Source of the DNA: Candidatus Fermentithermobacillaceae bacterium
GTDB lineage: Bacteria; Bacillota; Sulfobacillia; Fermentithermobacillales; DUSS01
Assembly: GCA_020725645.1 (NCBI GenBank)
Contig: DYEQ01000101.1
Coordinates: 35,161 to 99,160 of the forward strand
Reading direction: 5' to 3'
Length of the DNA: 64,000 nt
This document shows, piece after piece, positions 17,722 to 32,102 of the stretch (position 1 is its first letter; each line of letters begins with the position of its first letter). A program made the translations under genes and the position numbers. Below the pieces are notes generated by a model. The model saw only the letters and a program-made list of their open reading frames with translations, did not search any database and had not been told where the DNA came from.

Positions 17722-18669
17722 TTACCGGGGCAGCTCGTCTTCTCCCAGAACCACTATCTCGGGTTGGAGAATTATCCCGGACATCTCGTATACTCTGCTC
17801 ACTATGACGTCCATGAGATCCAGCACATCCCTGGCCGAAGCGCCGCCAGTGTTGACGATGAAACCGGCGTGCTTGGGAGACACGCGAGCTCCACCCACCG
17901 AAAACCCCTTGAGACCGGCCTTCTCAACCAGAGGACCTACGTATCCACCGGAGGGCCTGCGGAACGCGCTGCCTGCCGAGGGCAAGTCAAGTGGCTGCTT
18001 TTCTTGACGGCGCCGGGCGTACTCTCCCATCTGCCGTCTGATGCTCTCTTTCTTCCCCTTTACCATTTGGAACTCGGCGCCGAGCACGACCAGGTCGCTC
18101 CTGTGTTGAAAGATGGACTCCCTGTATGAAAACGAGATCTCGTCCCGATCGAGCCAGAAAACTCGCCCTTCCTGGTCGAGAACCTTAACGCGTAGGACCA
18201 GGGAAGCGATCTCTCCGTCGTAGGCGCCGGCGTTCATGGCTACTGCGCCGCCGACGCTACCGGGAATACCCACGGCGAACTCTAAACCCGAAAGCTCGAG
18301 TTCACATGCGGTGTCGAGGAGGTCCGAGAGAAGAGTCCCCGCTCCGACCTCGAGCACGGTTTCCCCGGTCGGCACTATCCCGTCCAAGTCAGGGGAGAGT
18401 TTCAGAACCGCGCCACGGATTCCGCCGTCCCGCACAAGGAGATTTGTGCCGTTTCCTATTACGTAACAGGGCACGTCATTGCGCCTGCACTCCACAAAGA
18501 CGCGGCCGGCATCCTCGACGCTACTGGGGATGACGAGGAGATCAGCCGGCCCCCCGATCTGAAACGACGTATGCCGGGACATGGGCTCGTTCCACAAGAC
18601 TTTGGACTCCTTGAGGGTAGAAGCGAGTTCCTGCAGGAACTCTCCATACCCCTCCGGCTTGACAGCCAC
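17722..18669 (-). CDS. murB: UDP-N-acetylmuramate dehydrogenase
   Basis: VIGNGTNLLVRDGG, GIPGSVGGAVAMNAGAYDGEI, PSAGSAFRRP, KHAGFIVNTG. Confidence 0.96.
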   Translation of the reverse strand: MAVKPEGYGEFLQELASTLKESKVLWNEPMSRHTSFQIGGPADLLVIPSSVEDAGRVFVECRRNDVPCYVIGNGTNLLVRDGGIRGAVLKLSPDLDGIVPTGETVLEVGAGTLLSDLLDTACELELSGLEFAVGIPGSVGGAVAMNAGAYDGEIASLVLRVKVLDQEGRVFWLDRDEISFSYRESIFQHRSDLVVLGAEFQMVKGKKESIRRQMGEYARRRQEKQPLDLPSAGSAFRRPSGGYVGPLVEKAGLKGFSVGGARVSPKHAGFIVNTGGASARDVLDLMDVIVSRVYEMSGIILQPEIVVLGEDELPR

Positions 18670-18690
18670 GGCGACGACCCCTTTCCATCA

Positions 18691-20181
18691 TTATGCATCC
18701 CGAATCCATTCTAGTTTAGACTTTATAATTATGTTAACTATTTCGGGGTTAGCCCTACCACCAGTTTTCTTCATAACCTGTCCAACGAGAAACCCTATTG
18801 CCTTGCTTCTCCCCTTTTTGATCCCCTCCACTGCCGACGGGTTTTCGGCAATTACCTGGTCGATCACCTGCTGGAGAAAAGCTTCGTCCGTGACCTGTTG
18901 AAGCCCTTCTTCACGGACGATTTCCTCGGGGTCGCGGCCGGTTTCGGCCATCTTGACCAGGATGTCTTTGGCGATCCTGCCGCTTATTACCCCTTTCTCG
19001 ATGAGCTTTACGAGCTTGACCAGGAACTCCGGACTCGTAGGTATCGCATCCGGCCCGAGACCGCAGGAATTCATATAACCCAAAAGCTCCGACAAAATCC
19101 AGTTGGAGGCCACCTTGGGATCCGCGCCTTCGGACATACATTCATCGAAGAACTCTGCAAGCTTTCTGGAAGAGGTGAGAATCCCCGCATCGTAAGCTGG
19201 TATACCGAGGACATTCACGTAGTACTCCCTCTTTTCCTCGGGCAGGGGCGGCACTTCCCGTCTCACCTTTTCCAGCCATTCCTCGCTGAGGACCAGAGGA
19301 GGCAGGTCCGGGTCCGGGAAATAGCGGTAATCTTCGGACGTCTCCTTCGCCCTTAGCGGCACCGTGATTTCCAGGGATTCGTCCCATCCCCTCGTCTCCC
19401 TCAACACCGTGCCCCCTGCAGCTAAAATCCGGGATTGTCTGTCCCTCTCGTAAGCAAGAGCTCGGACAACCGCCCGGAAAGAATTCAGGTTCTTGAGCTC
19501 CACCAGAGCTCCGGGCTGGTCCTGCCCGGCCCGGCGAAGGGAGATGTTGGAGTCCACCCTCATGGACCCCTCTTCCATTTTCACATCAGACACTCCCGTA
19601 AACTCCAAGATGCGCCGGAGCTCCTCCAGATACTGCCTGGCCTCTTCAGGAGATGAGATATCCGGCTCCGAAACTATCTCTATAAGGGGGACCCCACACC
19701 TGTTGAAATCCAGGAGCGAGTAAGCTGCCCGGGTGATGTCGTCCCCCGCGTGCAGCGACTTTCCGGCGTCTTCTTCCAAGTGCAGCCTCCTGATGCGGAT
19801 TTTCTTGGGAGGAGGGCCTGGAATCATGACGTAGCCGTTCACCGCGAGGGGCTCGTCATACTGAGATATCTGATATCCTTTCGGCAGGTCGGGGTAGAAG
19901 TAGTTCTTCCGAGCAAACCTCGAACGGAGATTCACCTGGCAATTGAGGGTAAGGGCCGCGATGACGGCAAGCCGGACTGCCTCCCCGTTCACTACGGGAA
20001 GGGACCCGGGAAGACCGAGGCATACAGGGCAGACGTTGCTGTTGGGAGGATCCCCGAACCTGGTCGAGCACCGGCAAAACATCTTGGATTTGGTCAGAAG
20101 CTCGGCATGAACTTCAAGACCCACGACCATCTCCAAGTCCTCCGGAACCGCACGCCCTTCGTTAAGTGCCTTTTCCGGCAC
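18691..20181 (-). CDS. gatB: Asp/Glu-tRNA amidotransferase subunit B
   Basis: VGLEVHAELLTKSKMFCRCST...NVCPVCLGLPGSLPVVN; yqeY-like tail. Confidence 0.97.
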   Translation of the reverse strand: MPEKALNEGRAVPEDLEMVVGLEVHAELLTKSKMFCRCSTRFGDPPNSNVCPVCLGLPGSLPVVNGEAVRLAVIAALTLNCQVNLRSRFARKNYFYPDLPKGYQISQYDEPLAVNGYVMIPGPPPKKIRIRRLHLEEDAGKSLHAGDDITRAAYSLLDFNRCGVPLIEIVSEPDISSPEEARQYLEELRRILEFTGVSDVKMEEGSMRVDSNISLRRAGQDQPGALVELKNLNSFRAVVRALAYERDRQSRILAAGGTVLRETRGWDESLEITVPLRAKETSEDYRYFPDPDLPPLVLSEEWLEKVRREVPPLPEEKREYYVNVLGIPAYDAGILTSSRKLAEFFDECMSEGADPKVASNWILSELLGYMNSCGLGPDAIPTSPEFLVKLVKLIEKGVISGRIAKDILVKMAETGRDPEEIVREEGLQQVTDEAFLQQVIDQVIAENPSAVEGIKKGRSKAIGFLVGQVMKKTGGRANPEIVNIIIKSKLEWIRDA

Positions 20182-20285
20182 GATACCTCACCTCTTCCGG
20201 ACCGGGCCTATTCAGGGCTAAGCGTCAGGGGTCGTATTGAATCTCACCCCTCGTCCTCTCACACCTCACCGTTCACTCTAAGAAC

Positions 20286-21854
20286 TCATCCCGAACCTTG
20301 CACGCAGCAACGCGTTGAACCTTGGCTCGCCCTGCCGAGACCTTTTCTCATGCGCGCAAGCTCCGCCTCCACCCCGGGGGCGACCGCCTGGTAAAAGGCA
20401 TGGCCGGCGCAAAGGACGGTTTCCTCGTCGAAAGGCCTTCCGGTGATTTGAAGACCGACGGGTAGACGCCTTACCATCTCCCCTTCGCCGCCTCCACCAG
20501 AGCCGGGAACTTCTTCGAACCCGCATGGAACGGAAAGAGCGGGGAGTCCCGCGAGGTTTGCGGGAACCGTCAGGACGTCCGCCATATACATCGACAAGGG
20601 ATCTTGAGTCCGCTCACCGAGAAGGAAGGCGCTGGTCGGCGCCGTGGGGGAAAGGATGATGTCAAACTCTTCGAACGCCCTCTTGAAGTCCCTGCGAATG
20701 AGCGTTCGAACTTTGGCGGCCCTCAGGTAATAGGCGTCGTAATACCCTGCGCTTAGGGCGAACGTCCCCAGCATGATTCTGCGCCTGACCTCCGGTCCAA
20801 AGTTACGCCTGGTACGCATGTACATCTTCTCGAAACTCTCCGTCTCCGCCCTCACCCCGTAACGGACGCCGTCGAATCTGGAGAGATTGGACGAAGCTTC
20901 GGCCGGGGCGATTATGTAGTAGCAATCCAGGGCATAGCGGGTCATCGGAAGCGAGATTTCTTTGATATCGATACCCAGCTCCTCCAGCATCTCAAGGGCG
21001 CGTTCGAAGCACCTTCTCACCCCCGGAGACACCCCTTGAGTCAAGCATTCTTTGGGTACCCCTCCTTTGAGCCCTCTCGTGCTTCTCGAGAGAGCTTGAC
21101 TATAAGAGGGTACGGGGCGGTCTTCCGAGGTCGAGTCCCGTTCGTCAAAGCCCGATATGACGTCCATCAAAAGGCATAGGTCTTTTACGTCAGCTGCCAG
21201 CGGACCTATTTGGTCCAGAGACGACGCGAACGCTACGAGGCCGTAACGGGATACCCGCCCGTAAGTAGGTTTGAGGCCGGTGACGCCCGTGAAGGCCGCC
21301 GGTTGCCTCACGGAACCACCGGTGTCAGACCCGAGCGCCAGAGGCACCTCGCCTGCGGCGACGGCAGCCGCCGACCCTCCACTGGAGCCACCGGGCACCC
21401 TTCTCAAGTCCCACGGGTTGCGCGTCACGCCCAGGGCCGAGTTTTCCGTGGACGAGCCCATCGCGAACTCGTCCATGTTGGTCTTGCCTATGATGACCGC
21501 GCCCTGCTCCTTGAGGGCTCTGACGACCGTGGCGTCGTAGGGCGCGGTCCAGTCGGCAAGCATCCTTGAACCACAAGTGCACCCGGCGCCCGCCGCGCAA
21601 ATGTTGTCCTTTACGGCGACGGGAATGCCCCCGAGCAGCCCGGGATATTCCCCTGATTGCCGCAACTTGTCTATGCGTCGAGCTTGGGCGAGCGCTTCCT
21701 CCTGCATCACCTCGAGAAACGCACCGACCTCCCGCTCCACCTCCGAGATACGGTCGAGAAATGCCTCAACCACTTCCACGGACGATACTTCGCCTGCGGC
21801 CATCAATTCCAAGAGGGCCGAGGCTTTCATATTCCACAAGGCGTCATCGTTCAT
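20286..21854 (-). CDS. gatA: Asp/Glu-tRNA amidotransferase subunit A
   Basis: Amidase signature GGSSGGSAAAVAAGEVPLALGSDTGGSVRQPAAFTG. Confidence 0.97.
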   Translation of the reverse strand: MNDDALWNMKASALLELMAAGEVSSVEVVEAFLDRISEVEREVGAFLEVMQEEALAQARRIDKLRQSGEYPGLLGGIPVAVKDNICAAGAGCTCGSRMLADWTAPYDATVVRALKEQGAVIIGKTNMDEFAMGSSTENSALGVTRNPWDLRRVPGGSSGGSAAAVAAGEVPLALGSDTGGSVRQPAAFTGVTGLKPTYGRVSRYGLVAFASSLDQIGPLAADVKDLCLLMDVISGFDERDSTSEDRPVPSYSQALSRSTRGLKGGVPKECLTQGVSPGVRRCFERALEMLEELGIDIKEISLPMTRYALDCYYIIAPAEASSNLSRFDGVRYGVRAETESFEKMYMRTRRNFGPEVRRRIMLGTFALSAGYYDAYYLRAAKVRTLIRRDFKRAFEEFDIILSPTAPTSAFLLGERTQDPLSMYMADVLTVPANLAGLPALSVPCGFEEVPGSGGGGEGEMVRRLPVGLQITGRPFDEETVLCAGHAFYQAVAPGVEAELARMRKGLGRASQGSTRCCVQGSG

Positions 21855-22230
21855 TTTTCGCCTGCAACTCCCGCCGGCTATGGTTCTCTTCCCCAGAAGA
21901 CCGTTGTTCCTGCCCGGCCCGGGGCACCATTACGTAGCTGTCTCTCACTGCCGGAACACTCCGGAGGAATTCTTCGCTGCAAAGACCCAAACGAAGCTCG
22001 TCCGGGTAGAGTCTGAGTTCCGCCCCGTCAAAGGACCCAAAAGAGGGTTCCACGTCCTCGACATCGAGACTGAAAAGCTCCTTCATATGCTCGAGAATGG
22101 ATTGGAGCTCCCTTTGCATCCTTTCGGTCTCCTCGGGCTCAAGTTCCAGCATCGCGAGCCGGGCGACGTGCTTAACGTCGATCTTGGGCGCAGCTTTGCC
22201 CTCGCTCCGAGCGCCTGCATTCAAAGTCAC
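21844..22230 (-). CDS. gatC: Asp/Glu-tRNA amidotransferase subunit C
   Basis: VKHVARLAMLELEPEETERMQREL; overlaps gatA. Confidence 0.9.
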   Translation of the reverse strand: MTLNAGARSEGKAAPKIDVKHVARLAMLELEPEETERMQRELQSILEHMKELFSLDVEDVEPSFGSFDGAELRLYPDELRLGLCSEEFLRSVPAVRDSYVMVPRAGQEQRSSGEENHSRRELQAKNER

Positions 22231-22317
22231 CGGAACGCCCTCCCTGTACCTTCCCTATCGCATCGAACCCTCCCTACAGCTAAGCGGCCATTTTGATGCT
22301 CCCTGGCACATCAGCAG

Positions 22318-26545
<4,228 letters not shown>

Positions 26546-26633
26546 GGAAGCGCCCGCAAAGTCAACACCTCTGTCCCGCCGAATTCATCATCTTCCCACC
26601 GTATAAGCACATCCCGACCACACCTCACCCCGG

Positions 26634-29600
26634 TCAGCATCTTCTTCGCACTGAACCGAACAGCTTCCCGAGGAGCTCGATGAGCTCGGCCATATCCTTC
26701 GAAGTGAATTCCACCCCGAGTTCATACTTGTCCCCTGCACCCTCCTGGCGCTCAGAATACCGCATGTCCTGTGCCCCGCGTATCTCGGATTTCTTCTCAG
26801 CTTCCGTGGTTCCCTGGGTGGCACTCTCGACGCCTCTTTCGAGATGACCGGCGAGATGGCCGGCTGTTCCTTCGGGGATCAAGTCAGGCGCTGATTTCTC
26901 CATAGTAGAGACTTCCGGCAAGGTGCGCCTGCCCCGTCCGGCGTTGAGCCCCGTGAACACGCTGTAGAGCACGGGGATCACGAAGAGCGTGAACAGGGTG
27001 GATGAACCGAGACCGCCCATGGTGACCAGAGCCATGGGAGCACCCAACTCGCCACCCTGACCGAGGCCGAGCGCCATGGGGATGAGGCCCAGGATGGTGG
27101 TGAGACTGGTCATGAGCACCGGTCTAACCCTTCTGGAAGCGCCCTCGAGAACGGCTTCCCGCAAAGGGATGCCGGCCCTCCGTCTTTGCCTCATGAAGTC
27201 TACCAGCACGATGCCGTTGTTGACCACGACACCAGCCAGCACGATCACCCCGATAAAGGCCGTGATTCCGAAGGAGTAGCCGGAGAGGTAGAGGGCGGCC
27301 AGTACTCCCACCGCTGCCAGCGGCATCGTAAAGAATATGATGAAGGGCGTTCCCAGGGATTCAAAGGAAGCTGCCATAATCATGTAAACGAGCAGTACGG
27401 CCAGGTACAACGCAAATCTCAATCCCGAGAACCCTTCCTCCATTATCTGGGACATCCCCCCGATGGAAATGGAGTAGCCCTCCGGGAGGTCCGTTTCGGA
27501 TATGAGATCCATGAGATCGGCGGTAACGGCCCCGAGGCTCCTGTCAGCGAACTGGCCGGTCAGTCGAGCGCTGAGTTTCTGGTCGCTCCTAGAAATCACC
27601 ACGGGACCCTCGCCTTCAACGATTGTCGCGATGTCCCGGAGTTTCACCGGCCCCGTTTTCCCCGCCAGGACGATGCCTTTCAGGGAGCTCACATCCTTTA
27701 CAGCTTTGGGATCAAACCGGACCACAACGTCGAAGGTGGTAACACCCGAGCCCTCTCTTTGAGTCTTCTCGAACCTGGAAACGGCTTGGCCTCTGACGGC
27801 CCTGGAAACGCTCAGAGCTACCTGAGCAGGGGTAAGCCCGTGTTGCATGGCCCTATCCCTATCGACCACCACCATCATCTCAGGCTTCCTGGCTGTAAGG
27901 CTTGAACGTACGTTTTTCATACCGGGAAGAGCGGCCATTTTCACCAAGAAATCCTCGTTCAGCTTTTCAACTTCGCGGATGTCCGGCCCGGAGATCAGCA
28001 CTTCAACCGTCCCCGGGGCGCTTCCCGACATCATCAACAGCGAGGACTGAGGGTTAAAGGTCACCGTCGTACCGTCCGCGATCTCCTCTACCTCTTTTTG
28101 TATTCGTTCCATGACCGTCCTCGTAGCTTTTTCCTTAGCGGCCTGGTCGACAAGCCTGACGATGATCTGAGCGTCCGTAGCACCGCTGAAGAACGACCGG
28201 AGCTTGACGAGACCTTCAGGTTCGCCCACCACGACGCTGTAGCTCGCCACCAACATATCCGAATCCAGCACCTTCTCGATTTCCTTGACAACTTGGTCAA
28301 TCCGGTCCAGCGGAGTGCCTTCCTTCATGCTCACGTTGATGGCAAAGCCACCTTCATCAGCTGTGGGAAGGAATTCCGTCTCAATCCTGGGGAGAAGCAA
28401 ATACACGCTGCCTGCCACACCCACGAACACCGCAGCCAAGAAGAAAGCTCTATGCGCCAGGCACCAATTAAGAAGGGCAGTGTACCCGCTTTGCCGGCTG
28501 CGGTGCTTCCGTCGCAGCGCCGGACCCACCATAGTACCTGGGTCCTTTCGATGTTTCATTGAAGCAAAGAATTTAGAAGCGAGCATCGGAACAACTGTCA
28601 GCGCCACGACAAGCGATGCCATGAGCGAAAAGGTAACCGTCAAGGCAAGCTCCTTAAACAAAATCCCGCTCACACCCCCGACGAAGGCTACGGGGAGGAA
28701 CACTACTACCGTGGTCAGCGTGGAGGCCGTGATGGCCATCCCGACTTCCTCGGCACCTGATATAGCTGCCTGGACCGGGCTTTCTCCTTTCTCGACGTGC
28801 TGGTATATGTTCTCGATAACCACTATTGAGTTATCCACTAGCATACCGACGCCCAGAGCGAGACCGCCCATGGTCATTATGTTGAGCGTGAGTTTTCCGA
28901 AGTACATTAAAACGAAGGTAGCTATGACGGAGAACGGTATGCTTATCGCTATTACCAAGGTGCTTCTTATATCTCTCAAGAACAACAGGAGAACCAGTAC
29001 GGCAAGGCCGGCGCCCATCAGGAGGTTGTCCGCCACCGAACGGATGGTATCCTCGATGAACTGAGCCTGGTCCATGCTGATTACGATGCTCAGTCCGCCA
29101 AGCTCGGAGGAAATCTTGTCAAGTTCTTGTCTTATGGCGCGAGCTACGACGACCGTATTCGCGGTACCTTCCTTCTGGACGGTCATCGTTACGCTGGGCT
29201 TCCCGTTGATTCTGGTGATGGAGCTCGCCTGGACTGCCTCCTCCTCCACGCTCGCCACGTCCGAAAGTTTTACGGGACGAACCTGGGGCTGGACTCCACG
29301 CCCCAAGCTCTGAATCGGAGCGTAGCCAATAACCAAGCTTTTTAGATCATCAATCGCTGTGAACTTGCCACTAAAACGCAAGCCCAAAACAAGGCCATCT
29401 TCCTCCACAGTTCCCAAGGGGTAATTGAGGTTCGACGCGGAGATGACCGCGGAAACAGCATCTTGTGTAAGGTGATATGCGTTGAGCTTCGCCGGGTCGA
29501 GCTTCACGGTGATCTGCCTCGTTACGGCCCCCAGGAGGTCGACGGAAGCGACTCCGTTTATTCCCTCAAGGCGAGACTTTATCGTCCTCCTCACGAGCTC

Positions 29601-30068
29601 GGTAAGTCCCCCCAGGTCCATTCCTTCGGGTGCAGACAAGGACACCTGCATGATCGGCAGGAGCGTGGGGTCGAACTCGACCACCATGGGTTCGCCTACA
29701 CCCTCCGGTAGGGGAACCATGTCGATCCGCTGGGATATATCTTCTCTGGCCTCGGCCATGTTTTGGCCCCAATCGAACATCATGATGATGGCGGACATAC
29801 CTTCCTGGGATATGGAGGTTATTTCCTTCGTGCCCGGTACTGTCGCCGCAGCTGCTTCCAGCGGGACAGTCACCAGGTCCATCACTTCCTGTGGGGAAGC
29901 TCCCTGGAAAGACGTGATGATAGCTGCAACCGGGGGGTTGATCTTGGGTAAGAGGTCGAGGCTGAGCCTGCTGTAGGACACCGCTCCAAGCATGATTACG
30001 ACTAGCATGAGCATAAGAGCCGTAACCGGTCTTTTCACCGATATTCCGGGAAGGCTCATACTGGTCAC
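26634..30068 (-). CDS. RND (HAE1/AcrB-like) efflux transporter
   Basis: SLPGISVKRPVTALMLMLVVIMLGAVSYSRL; GGLALGVGMLVDNSIVVIENIYQH; about 100-aa polar tail after the last TM. Confidence 0.94.
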   Translation of the reverse strand: MTSMSLPGISVKRPVTALMLMLVVIMLGAVSYSRLSLDLLPKINPPVAAIITSFQGASPQEVMDLVTVPLEAAAATVPGTKEITSISQEGMSAIIMMFDWGQNMAEAREDISQRIDMVPLPEGVGEPMVVEFDPTLLPIMQVSLSAPEGMDLGGLTELVRRTIKSRLEGINGVASVDLLGAVTRQITVKLDPAKLNAYHLTQDAVSAVISASNLNYPLGTVEEDGLVLGLRFSGKFTAIDDLKSLVIGYAPIQSLGRGVQPQVRPVKLSDVASVEEEAVQASSITRINGKPSVTMTVQKEGTANTVVVARAIRQELDKISSELGGLSIVISMDQAQFIEDTIRSVADNLLMGAGLAVLVLLLFLRDIRSTLVIAISIPFSVIATFVLMYFGKLTLNIMTMGGLALGVGMLVDNSIVVIENIYQHVEKGESPVQAAISGAEEVGMAITASTLTTVVVFLPVAFVGGVSGILFKELALTVTFSLMASLVVALTVVPMLASKFFASMKHRKDPGTMVGPALRRKHRSRQSGYTALLNWCLAHRAFFLAAVFVGVAGSVYLLLPRIETEFLPTADEGGFAINVSMKEGTPLDRIDQVVKEIEKVLDSDMLVASYSVVVGEPEGLVKLRSFFSGATDAQIIVRLVDQAAKEKATRTVMERIQKEVEEIADGTTVTFNPQSSLLMMSGSAPGTVEVLISGPDIREVEKLNEDFLVKMAALPGMKNVRSSLTARKPEMMVVVDRDRAMQHGLTPAQVALSVSRAVRGQAVSRFEKTQREGSGVTTFDVVVRFDPKAVKDVSSLKGIVLAGKTGPVKLRDIATIVEGEGPVVISRSDQKLSARLTGQFADRSLGAVTADLMDLISETDLPEGYSISIGGMSQIMEEGFSGLRFALYLAVLLVYMIMAASFESLGTPFIIFFTMPLAAVGVLAALYLSGYSFGITAFIGVIVLAGVVVNNGIVLVDFMRQRRRAGIPLREAVLEGASRRVRPVLMTSLTTILGLIPMALGLGQGGELGAPMALVTMGGLGSSTLFTLFVIPVLYSVFTGLNAGRGRRTLPEVSTMEKSAPDLIPEGTAGHLAGHLERGVESATQGTTEAEKKSEIRGAQDMRYSERQEGAGDKYELGVEFTSKDMAELIELLGKLFGSVRRRC

Positions 30069-30172
30069 CTCTTTTTCCGTCTGAAATCCGGTTCACCGTC
30101 CAGACCGGCCGGCGTCCGATCTCGTTTTTTATGCAGAGGTAGCCGGCAGTACGCTTTCAACCGCGTCTCCGT

Positions 30173-30613
30173 CTACCCGCCTTCCGTCGCGACGAGTTTT
30201 CCGAGTATATGAACCAGATCCTCGAGCTCTTTAGGCGAGAGTTTGGAGGTAACTCTTTCCATTTCCTCACGCCTGCGTTTTTCCAACTCTCCAACCAGTT
30301 CCAGGCCTTTTGCGGTTGTTTTCAGCCATACCATCCTCCTGTCATTCTCGTCTCTGACTCTCTCTATAAGGCCTGCTCGGACCAGGCTATCTCCCAGGTA
30401 CGTTACCGCGCTCGGCGTGATTTGCAATTTAGCAGCCATCTGGGAAACCGATAACCTGCCGGAATCGTAGAGGATTCTCAGTACGATGAACTGGGGAATG
30501 GAAATCTTGCCCTTTACCACTTCGGCGAGAGATCGCGTAAACATGTTGACCGTCTTCGAGAAGAGCACATCCAGCTGGTCCAGGAGAGTGGTTCGGTCGC
30601 CTTGGGAGATCAT
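30173..30613 (-). CDS. MarR family regulator
   Basis: wHTH GRLSVSQMAAKLQITPSAVTYLGDSLVRAGLIERVRDENDRRMVWLKTT. Confidence 0.93.
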   Translation of the reverse strand: MISQGDRTTLLDQLDVLFSKTVNMFTRSLAEVVKGKISIPQFIVLRILYDSGRLSVSQMAAKLQITPSAVTYLGDSLVRAGLIERVRDENDRRMVWLKTTAKGLELVGELEKRRREEMERVTSKLSPKELEDLVHILGKLVATEGG

Positions 30614-30667
30614 CAGCCCTGCTCATCCCCCTCGCTATGATCAGGCTGCTTGAGCGATCGAGAAGAT

Positions 30668-30693
30668 TACTTAATATACTATACTATTAAGTA
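30668..30693. promoter_or_regulatory. MarR-type operator candidate
   Basis: Perfect 9-bp inverted repeat TACTTAATA-tactatac-TATTAAGTA, 55 nt upstream of the MarR start. Confidence 0.65.
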
Positions 30694-30904
30694 CCTGAAC
30701 TAATCTTTACTGATTATCCTGTGCAGGAATTACTGTGTCAATAGTAGGTTGCCGTTATGACTTACGTACGCCCGGGGTCTTCCCTTGAGGCCGAGAATCC
30801 CTCTGCCCGCCTGTGCCGTTCCGGGCACAATGAAAGTCTCAGCCGGCTCCTTAAGCACGGGTCATGTTGCGGAGCGTTCGCCGCGGGCCGGGGCTAGTCT
30901 CCCG

Positions 30905-32074
30905 TCAGTCACCTTGGTGGGATATTTCCCCGGCAATGGGCAGAACGTGTTTCCAGGAGTTTTTCTGCCGCTCGAGGGCGAGCTCAACAAGCTTACCCAC
31001 AAGGTCCGGGTAGGGGAGTCCCGAAGCTTCCCACAGTTTAGGATACATGCTCACTGAGGTGAAACCGGGGATGGTGTTGAGCTCGTTGACGTAGACTTCG
31101 CCGGTGACGGGCAGGACGAAGAAATCAACCCTGGCCATTCCCTGACACTCGGTGGCCAAAAACGCCCGGCGCGCCATCTCCCGCACCCTGCTCGCGGTAG
31201 TTTCATCGATTTGGGCCGGGATGAGAAGCTTCGTCCGGGGGTCCACGTACTTAGCTTCGTAATCGTAAAACTCCCTTGCGGGCATGATTTGACCGGGTAT
31301 AGACACCTCGGGTTCATCGTTCCCCAGCACGCTGCACTCGACTTCCAGAGCTCCGGTGAGAGCGGGTTCTATCAGCGCCTTCCAATCATAGAGTAACGCT
31401 TTGTCGAGCGCCGACGGCAGATCCTCGGGTTTCTTTACCTTAGCGGTTCCGAGACTCGAGCCCGACCCGGAGGGTTTCACGAAGCACGGGAAACCTACGG
31501 AGTCAAGGAGAGAGCGAAGAACTGCATCCTTAGACCGCTCCCAGGAATGTCTCCGTACGACCTTCGCAGGTAGGCAAGGTATACCCGCCTCCCGGAGGAT
31601 GCGCTTGGTGACATCCTTGTCCATGCAAATCGCAGACGCGAGTGTAGGGGCGCCCACATAAGGGATGCCGCAGATTTCAAGGTAGCCCTGAATCGTGCCG
31701 TCTTCCCCGTACGCACCGTGCAACACTGGAAAGACAACGTCCAGCGGCACCCGCTGGAAACCTGAGTTTTCTTCCACCCACAGACCTTTGCGCGGACCGT
31801 CCGGGACGAGGCAGCAGTAAGGTCCGCAGTTCGGAGTTACTTCGGTCTTACCGGAAGAAAGGAACCCGAGCACATCGGGCACGTAAACCCATCTTCCTTC
31901 CCGCGTTATCCCGATCCCCACGATCTCGTACCCTTTTGCGACCGCCGCGGAAACCACCGACCGGGCGGAGATCAGGGAGATCTCGTGTTCGCCGGACCGG
32001 CCCCCGAACATGATGCCCAACCTGATTCCCATATCGCTACCTGTTCTTTCCGCCATCGTTCCCAATCCCCTCAC
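30905..32074 (-). CDS. ddl: D-alanine--D-alanine ligase
   Basis: GIMFGGRSGEHEISLISA, HGAYGEDGTIQG, VNELNTIPGFTSVSMYPKLWEASGL. True start probably inside the ORF near MGIRLG. Confidence 0.95.
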   Translation of the reverse strand: MRGLGTMAERTGSDMGIRLGIMFGGRSGEHEISLISARSVVSAAVAKGYEIVGIGITREGRWVYVPDVLGFLSSGKTEVTPNCGPYCCLVPDGPRKGLWVEENSGFQRVPLDVVFPVLHGAYGEDGTIQGYLEICGIPYVGAPTLASAICMDKDVTKRILREAGIPCLPAKVVRRHSWERSKDAVLRSLLDSVGFPCFVKPSGSGSSLGTAKVKKPEDLPSALDKALLYDWKALIEPALTGALEVECSVLGNDEPEVSIPGQIMPAREFYDYEAKYVDPRTKLLIPAQIDETTASRVREMARRAFLATECQGMARVDFFVLPVTGEVYVNELNTIPGFTSVSMYPKLWEASGLPYPDLVGKLVELALERQKNSWKHVLPIAGEISHQGD

Positions 32075-32102
32075 ATTTCGGTCCAGCGCTGTTTCATGGA
32101 AC

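Noticed and set aside
28285-29064. 259-aa plus-strand ORF
   Set aside because: Antisense to the RND transporter; low-complexity Thr/Ser-rich translation.
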